From CAWJNF01 sp963844235 (lineage in GTDB: Bacteria; Actinomycetota; Thermoleophilia; Gaiellales; Gaiellaceae): 64,000 bases of DNA. The stretch is from positions 744,001 through 808,000 of the forward strand of contig CAWJNF010000008.1 of assembly GCA_963844235.1 (NCBI GenBank). Reading direction: 5' to 3'. The notes under the pieces are model-generated. The model worked only from the letters and a program-made list of their open reading frames with translations, was not told where the DNA came from and made no database searches. The position numbers and the translations under genes are program-made. This document shows positions 59,630 to 64,000 of the stretch, one piece after another (within the stretch, counting starts at the first letter, position 1; each line of letters begins with the position of its first letter).

Positions 59630-60876
59630 CAGGAGCGCGTGCCTGTCGAAACGGCGCTCGGCTTACCCCGCACGCCCTCGCCCGAGCCGGCACGCGACAG
59701 TATGAAGGCGACAGGCGCGGCGAGCGCGAGCACGCCCGCCGCGATGCCCCAGACGGCACGCGGCCCGAGCGCGTCGGTGAGCGGGCCTCCGCCGATCATG
59801 CCTACCCCCAGCGCGGCGTAGCTCAGGCTCATGGCGACCGTGAACGCCCGGCCTCGCAGGCGATCCGGCACGCCTCGCTGGATGAGCACCGCGTTGCACA
59901 CGAGCGCGGCACCGTTGCCGACCCCGCTGAGGACGAGGAGCACCGCGGCAACCCACACGTTCGGTGCCGCGGCCGCGCCGCCGATGCCGACGGCCATGAG
60001 GACGATCGCAGTCCCGTAGACGCGACCAGCTCCCTGGTCTTCCAGGCGGCTCGCACCGAGGTAGCAGCCGACCACGAGCCCCAGACCCATTGCGGAGAGC
60101 ATGAGCCCGTAGCCCGCGTCGCCGGCTTCGAAGACGTCCTTGGCGAGAACCACCTCCGCAACGCCAATCGCGCCCGAGCCGAGCATCACGAGGCTCCACA
60201 CCACCACCACGGTGCGAAGAGCGGTCGAGCGGGAAACGAGCGAGAGGCCTGCGACGAGATCCCGCCAGTGGCCCTCGCTCGGTTCCGGCTTCTCCTCGAG
60301 GCTGCGGCGGATGCGGACGACGAGGAGCGCGGAGAGGGCGAAGGACGCGGCGTTGAGCACGTAGGCCGGACCCGGCCCCGTCCAGGCGACGAGCACCCCG
60401 CCGAGGAGCGGGCCGACGGCGAGCGTCACGTTCTCGCTCATCTGGAGCAGGCCGTTCGCCCTGGGGAGCTCCGTGTCGCCGTCGACGAGACTCGGCAGGC
60501 CCGCATACAGGGCCGGCCGGAAAAGGCTCGTGGCTGCGCCTGCAACCAAAGCAAGAAGGATGATCTGCAATGGAGTGTTAGCAAAAGGAAGAACAGCGAA
60601 AACACCAACGCGTATAACGTCTGTCGCAATAAGGACCCGCCGTCGGGGCAGTCGGTCGAGTAAGGGCCCCGCGAGAAGGCCGATGACGACCAGCGGCGCG
60701 AACTCGGCGACGAGGAGCGCGCTCACCCACGCCGCGCTGCCGGTGCGGTCGTACACGTCGACGACCAGGGCGACGAACGCAAGCCACGTACCGATCGACG
60801 AGCCGAGCGAGGCGAGGAAGAGGAGCCGGAAATCACGGCGCGCTCCAAGCAGCGTCGGCACGGCGAGGCGCGGCAT
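59629..60876 (-). CDS. MFS transporter
   Basis: The 415-residue protein has about 12 membrane helices: DFRLLFLASLGSSIGTWLAF, VALVVDVYDRTGSAAWVSAL, with MFS loop LLDRLPRRRVLIATDVIRVG. The enterobactin-exporter-like (EntS) subfamily is possible; the substrate is unknown. About 100 bases at 60541-60640, coding for helix 3, use AT-rich synonymous codons quite unlike the rest of the gene. The stop overlaps the meaB start by one base, so the two are coupled. Confidence 0.85.
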   Translation of the reverse strand: MPRLAVPTLLGARRDFRLLFLASLGSSIGTWLAFVALVVDVYDRTGSAAWVSALLVAEFAPLVVIGLLAGPLLDRLPRRRVLIATDVIRVGVFAVLPFANTPLQIILLALVAGAATSLFRPALYAGLPSLVDGDTELPRANGLLQMSENVTLAVGPLLGGVLVAWTGPGPAYVLNAASFALSALLVVRIRRSLEEKPEPSEGHWRDLVAGLSLVSRSTALRTVVVVWSLVMLGSGAIGVAEVVLAKDVFEAGDAGYGLMLSAMGLGLVVGCYLGASRLEDQGAGRVYGTAIVLMAVGIGGAAAAPNVWVAAVLLVLSGVGNGAALVCNAVLIQRGVPDRLRGRAFTVAMSLSYAALGVGMIGGGPLTDALGPRAVWGIAAGVLALAAPVAFILSRAGSGEGVRGKPSAVSTGTRS

Positions 60877-60970
60877 CGCGGTGCGTACGCTATCCGACGT
60901 CAGGGACGGCTTCACGGGCCCGGGCCGGCGACCCGCGCGTGACCCGAACGACGTCGAGTCGGCGGCCCTG

Positions 60971-62095
60971 TCAGTCGCCCAGCACGCGGCGGAGCGCCTC
61001 GAGGCAGGCGGCGCACTCCTCAGGCGTGCCCACGCTGACCCGGATCGCCGTGGGCGCCCCGAAGCCGTGTAGCGGCCGCACGATGACCCCTTCGCGCAAC
61101 AGCGACTCGAACAGCGGGCGGCTGTCGCCGTCGACCTCGGCATAGACGAAGTTGCCGACCGGCGGCCCGGCGACGCGCAACCCGAGCCCGGCGAGGCCGC
61201 TACCCAGCGCTTCGAGGCCCTCGGAGTTGAGCCCCCGGCGCCGGGCGATCTCGGCATCGTCGCCGAGCGACGCGAGTGCCGCATCCTGGGCCGGCTGCGT
61301 CACGTCGAACGCGTTCTGCACTTTGCGGATGGCGGTGACGACCTCGGCCGGCCCGACGCCGTACCCGACGCGCAGACCCGCAAGCCCGTAGATCTTCGAG
61401 AACGTGCGCAGCACGAGCACTCGCCGTCCTCGCTTGAGGTGCTCCTCGATGCCGTCCGGATAGTCGGGGTCCTCGACGTACTCGAAGTACGCTTCGTCCA
61501 GAACGGTGAGCACGTGGTCTGGCACGCGCTCGAAGTAGGCATCGATCTCGCCGCGGCCGACCATGGTGCCGGTGGGATTGTTGGGGTTGCAGACGTAGAC
61601 GATCTTCGTGCGCCGTGTGATCGCACCGAGCATGGCGCCGAGGTCGTACCGATCGTCCCGGAGCGGCACCTGCCGGCAGGTCGCGCCGAGCTTGAGGGCG
61701 TCCAGCACATAGCTCGGAAACGACGGCCAGCCGCAGACGACCTCGTCGCCCGGGTCGAGCGCCGCGAGCGACAGGTACATGACGACCCCGTCGGCGCCGG
61801 ACGCCGGCGCCACCTGCTCCGGGAGCACGCCGTGCCGCTCGGCGAGCGCATGGCGGAGGCGGTAGAAGCCACCGTCCGGATAGCGGTTGAGGTTGGCAAT
61901 CCCCCGCGCGAGCGCTTCACTTGCGGCCGGGAACGGCCCGAACGGCCCCTCGTTCGACGCCAGCTTGACGACCTTGGCCAGGCCGAGCTCGCGCTGGACC
62001 TCCTCCGCGGGCTTGCCGGGCTCGTACGGGACGATTTCGGCCAGCGCGGGCTTGAAGAACGACTCGGAGACTCGCGCGACCGCGTAGGAATCCAC
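60971..62095 (-). CDS. hisC: Histidinol-phosphate aminotransferase
   Basis: The GTG at 62095 gives 374 residues. Motifs are KLASNEGPFGPFPAASEALA, NRYPDGGFYRLRHALAERHG, CNPNNPTGTMVGRGEIDAYF, DEAYFEYVEDPDYPDG, and the PLP lysine in LRTFSKIYGLAGLRVGYGVG. It converts histidinol phosphate and 2-oxoglutarate to imidazole-acetol phosphate and glutamate. Family members may also act on aromatic amino acids. No other his gene is nearby. Confidence 0.9.
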   Translation of the reverse strand: MDSYAVARVSESFFKPALAEIVPYEPGKPAEEVQRELGLAKVVKLASNEGPFGPFPAASEALARGIANLNRYPDGGFYRLRHALAERHGVLPEQVAPASGADGVVMYLSLAALDPGDEVVCGWPSFPSYVLDALKLGATCRQVPLRDDRYDLGAMLGAITRRTKIVYVCNPNNPTGTMVGRGEIDAYFERVPDHVLTVLDEAYFEYVEDPDYPDGIEEHLKRGRRVLVLRTFSKIYGLAGLRVGYGVGPAEVVTAIRKVQNAFDVTQPAQDAALASLGDDAEIARRRGLNSEGLEALGSGLAGLGLRVAGPPVGNFVYAEVDGDSRPLFESLLREGVIVRPLHGFGAPTAIRVSVGTPEECAACLEALRRVLGD

Positions 62096-62111
62096 TCCGA
62101 GACCTTACTCT

Positions 62112-62735
62112 GTGGCCATGGACGAGATCGGCCTCTTTCCTCTCGGCCTCGTTCTGCTGCCCGGCGAGCGCGTGCCGCTGCACATCTTCGAGCCGCGTTA
62201 CCGCGAGCTCATCGGGGAGTGTCTCGACGAGGACCGCGAGTTCGGCCTCGTGCTCGGCGGCGAGAGCTCCGTGGAGGAGATCGGGACCACGGCGGCCGTC
62301 GTCGCGGTCATCGACCGTTTCGAGGACGGCCGTCTCAATATCGTCGTCGAGGGTCGGGAGCGCTTCCGTATCCTCGCCGAGACCTCCGGGCGCTCGTTCC
62401 GGACCGCCCGCGTCGAGCCGCTTCCCGACTCGGAGGACGCGCCGCCGGCCGAGCAGGACGTGGAGCGCTGCGTCGCCGCCTACCGAGGGGTCGTCGAGGC
62501 TGCCGACGAGGAGCTCGTCGAGCCCGATCCGGGCTTCGAAGGCCTGGCCTACTGGCTCGCCGCACGAGTGGACTTCGGCCCCGAGATCAAGCAGGAGCTG
62601 CTCGAGCTCACGTCGGAGCGCGAGCGGATCGCGCGCGTCGGAAGCCTGCTCGCCCGGGCCCGGGTGACGCTCGCCTGGGCGAGGACGGCGCGGGAGCGGG
62701 CGCCGGGCAACGGTCGCGTCGAGCCACCGGGATAG
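62112..62735 (+). CDS. LON substrate-binding-domain protein
   Basis: The 207-residue protein begins IGLFPLGLVLLPGERVPLHI with FEPRYRELIGECLDEDREFG, the start of the Lon N-terminal domain. It continues VIDRFEDGRLNIVVEGRERF and helices to the end, with no AAA+ or protease part. Stand-alone LON-domain proteins are common and their role is unclear; substrate recognition is a guess. A GTG at 62112 and an ATG at 62118 both fit. It diverges from hisC. Confidence 0.85.
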   Translation: MAMDEIGLFPLGLVLLPGERVPLHIFEPRYRELIGECLDEDREFGLVLGGESSVEEIGTTAAVVAVIDRFEDGRLNIVVEGRERFRILAETSGRSFRTARVEPLPDSEDAPPAEQDVERCVAAYRGVVEAADEELVEPDPGFEGLAYWLAARVDFGPEIKQELLELTSERERIARVGSLLARARVTLAWARTARERAPGNGRVEPPG

Positions 62736-62763
62736 CCGACAACGCGGCCAGGAGCGGCGAACG

Positions 62764-63132
62764 TCACCGCTCCCCGGGCGGCGCGTAACGGCGATGCAGG
62801 ATCAGCACGTTGCCGTCCGGGTCGTGCAGGAAGGCCATGAGGCAGACACCGGTGTCGACTGTCTCGCCGAGGAACTCGACCCCGGTTTGCTCGAGCTCCC
62901 GACGCGCCGCGGCGACGTCGGCGACACGCAGCGCGATCCCGGCGGTGGTGGGCTCGAAGGGCTCGCCGTCCGTCTCGGGTAGCCAGAGACCGAGAGTGAC
63001 GTTGGCGGTCTCGAACTCGTCCGGCGTGTGGAGACTCGGCTGCAGACCCAGGGTCTCGCCGTAGAAGCGCCGTGCCCGCTCGAGATCCCGCGTCGGGATC
63101 GAGACGAAGTCGACTCCCTCGACGTTCAGCAC
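62764..63132 (-). CDS. Glyoxalase/VOC-family protein
   Basis: From the GTG at 63132 the 122-residue protein has a VOC fold: VEGVDFVSIPTRDLERARRF, YGETLGLQPSLHTPDEFE, then GIALRVADVAAARRELEQTG and VCLMAFLHDPDGNVLILHRR. The typical metal His/Glu pattern is not fully obvious. These proteins include glyoxalase I, dioxygenases and resistance proteins; the function is open. Confidence 0.8.
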   Translation of the reverse strand: MLNVEGVDFVSIPTRDLERARRFYGETLGLQPSLHTPDEFETANVTLGLWLPETDGEPFEPTTAGIALRVADVAAARRELEQTGVEFLGETVDTGVCLMAFLHDPDGNVLILHRRYAPPGER

Positions 63133-63145
63133 AGGCCCGCCAGCC

Positions 63146-63529
63146 TCAGGGACGCCTGACGCCGTGCACGGGTCGGCCGGCCGCCTCCCAGAGGTAGTAG
63201 GAGGCACACGGGCCGAAAGCCGGCTCGTAGCTGACGACCCGCGGGTTTCGGCCGATGTCCTTCGCCCGCTGAGCATGGCGAAGGAGGTTCGGGTCGTCGC
63301 GCTCTTCCCAGACGAGGATCAGGTGCGCCGCCGTCATGAACTCCGCCACGTAGGTGCAGCCCGCGGCCGGGCAGGGAAACGGGTCGGTAGACACGCAGAA
63401 CCAGCCGGCGTAGTCGGAGTCGGAGTCGTCCGTCCACAGCTCTTCCTCGACGCCGAGGTCGACATCCTCGAGCGTGATCGTGCCGCGTCCCGGCTGCTCG
63501 CTCTCGCTCACCGGCGAAGCTTGCCCCAT
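63146..63529 (-). CDS. Hypothetical protein with a zinc-finger-like Cys/His motif
   Basis: The 127-residue acidic protein starts at the ATG 63529. It has an acidic N-terminus (TLEDVDLGVEEELWTDDSDS), then FPCPAAGCTYVAEFMTAAHL, whose C-x4-C...H resembles half of a C2H2 zinc finger, and a C-terminus ASYYLWEAAGRPVHGVRR. No family is recognised. It ends 13 bases before the glyoxalase start and shares its direction. Confidence 0.6.
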   Translation of the reverse strand: MGQASPVSESEQPGRGTITLEDVDLGVEEELWTDDSDSDYAGWFCVSTDPFPCPAAGCTYVAEFMTAAHLILVWEERDDPNLLRHAQRAKDIGRNPRVVSYEPAFGPCASYYLWEAAGRPVHGVRRP

Positions 63530-63567
63530 CGCCGAGGGGCGCGAAGGCTCAACTGTGCAGCGGTGAG

Positions 63568-64000
63568 TCAGCACGCCGAGAGATCCTTTGCCATCAGGAT
63601 CGAGTCGACGTAGGTGTCGCCCCGGCGGAACTGACCGACACGGTGCCCTTCCTGCTCGTAGCCGCACCGGTGGTAGAGCGCCAGGGCCGGCGCGTTGTGC
63701 GGGAACACGGAGAGCTCGAGCTTGCGGACGCCCACGTCGCGGGCCCAGCTCTCGGCGGCGGCCAGCAGCGCGCTGCCGACCCCTTCCCGGCGATGAGATC
63801 GCGCGACCATAAGACCCAGGTCGGCCACGTGCGCACAGGCCGGATGGAGATCACGCACGATCGACAGGCGACCCACGATCCCGGCAGCGTTCTCGGCCAC
63901 GAGGACCGCCACGTCCCGCGATCGTCGGGCAGCCGCGAGCTGCCGGCGCTCGTCGCGGACGCTGCGCCAGTCGCCCTCGCTGATGAGCCATCCCTCGGGC
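63568..64000 (-). CDS. GNAT-family acetyltransferase, 5' end outside the window
   Basis: The frame stays open to the window edge, so the N-terminus is missing. The visible part has AVLVAENAAGIVGRLSIVRD, then the acetyl-CoA motif LGLMVARSHRREGVGSALLA, and VRKLELSVFPHNAPALALYH with RCGYEQEGHRVGQFRRGDTY. A GTG at 63912 could start a shorter protein, but in-frame sequence before it (EGDWRSVRDERRQLA) also looks coding. It resembles ribosomal-protein or amino-acid acetyltransferases, but no substrate can be named. Confidence 0.82.
   Translation of the reverse strand, partial: PEGWLISEGDWRSVRDERRQLAAARRSRDVAVLVAENAAGIVGRLSIVRDLHPACAHVADLGLMVARSHRREGVGSALLAAAESWARDVGVRKLELSVFPHNAPALALYHRCGYEQEGHRVGQFRRGDTYVDSILMAKDLSAC

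Overview
The window is about 70% GC, uses ATG, GTG and TTG starts, and packs genes tightly with many 4-base stop/start overlaps. Domain content (several CAP-domain secreted proteins, an actinobacterial-type L,D-transpeptidase, an MprAB-like two-component pair, an MFS transporter fused to a cyclic-nucleotide domain) suggests a high-GC actinobacterium. From memory the gene mix looks most like class Thermoleophilia (Gaiella/Solirubrobacter relatives). That placement is an inference; there is no rRNA or tRNA in the window to anchor it.

Layout. 1-7,100 is a partly decayed surface-polysaccharide locus: a GHL15-like secreted glycosidase, two GT4 glycosyltransferases, a Wzx-like flippase, and remnants of two PIG-L deacetylases and of glycosyltransferases. 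7,290-9,350 holds two CAP proteins around an L,D-transpeptidase. 9,500-14,630 holds a TauE-type exporter and a MacB-like ABC/FtsX pair. 14,700-19,075 holds a GT2 remnant, a cob(I)alamin adenosyltransferase, 3-hydroxyacyl-CoA dehydrogenase, a frameshifted secreted propeller-like protein and a thiolase. 19,758-25,865 is a complete trp operon (trpE-G-D-CF-B-A), preceded by a promoter, a Trp-rich leader peptide and a rho-independent attenuator. 25,900-28,170 has a 42-bp tandem repeat, a processive GT2 and the NAD regulator NrtR. 28,171-31,449 is a divergent nadB-nadC-nadA operon with two likely NrtR boxes. 31,450-40,036 is mostly catabolic: intradiol dioxygenase-like lipoprotein, methylcrotonyl-CoA-type carboxylase beta and alpha subunits, enoyl-CoA hydratase and an FAD oxidoreductase. 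40,300-46,750 holds small proteins, an ECF sigma operon, and a run of sensor-like proteins (cNMP, MFS-cNMP, GAF, subtilase) next to pdxH. 46,900-51,150 holds a peptide-type solute-binding protein and a histidine kinase/response regulator pair. 51,300-64,000 is mixed metabolism: SCP2, MFS transporters, leucyl aminopeptidase, acyl-CoA dehydrogenase, threonine dehydratase, MeaB, HisC, a LON-domain protein, glyoxalase and acetyltransferases.

How genes work together. The trp block makes tryptophan from chorismate and appears to be controlled by classical ribosome-mediated attenuation, possibly from a leaderless leader peptide. NadB, NadA and NadC make NaMN from aspartate and are probably repressed by the adjacent NrtR. 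Carboxylase subunits, hydratase, dehydrogenases and thiolase point to branched-chain and fatty acyl-CoA degradation. The cobalamin adenosyltransferase and MeaB imply a B12-dependent methylmalonyl-CoA mutase elsewhere.

Two window-wide peculiarities stand out. First, a family of short palindromes with core GGCCGGAT-n-ATCCGGCC is scattered through intergenic spaces and also lies inside the N-terminal codons of trpB and nadA. Second, at least six genes carry single frameshifts, several in homopolymer runs, so either assembly error or real decay must be considered when reading them.
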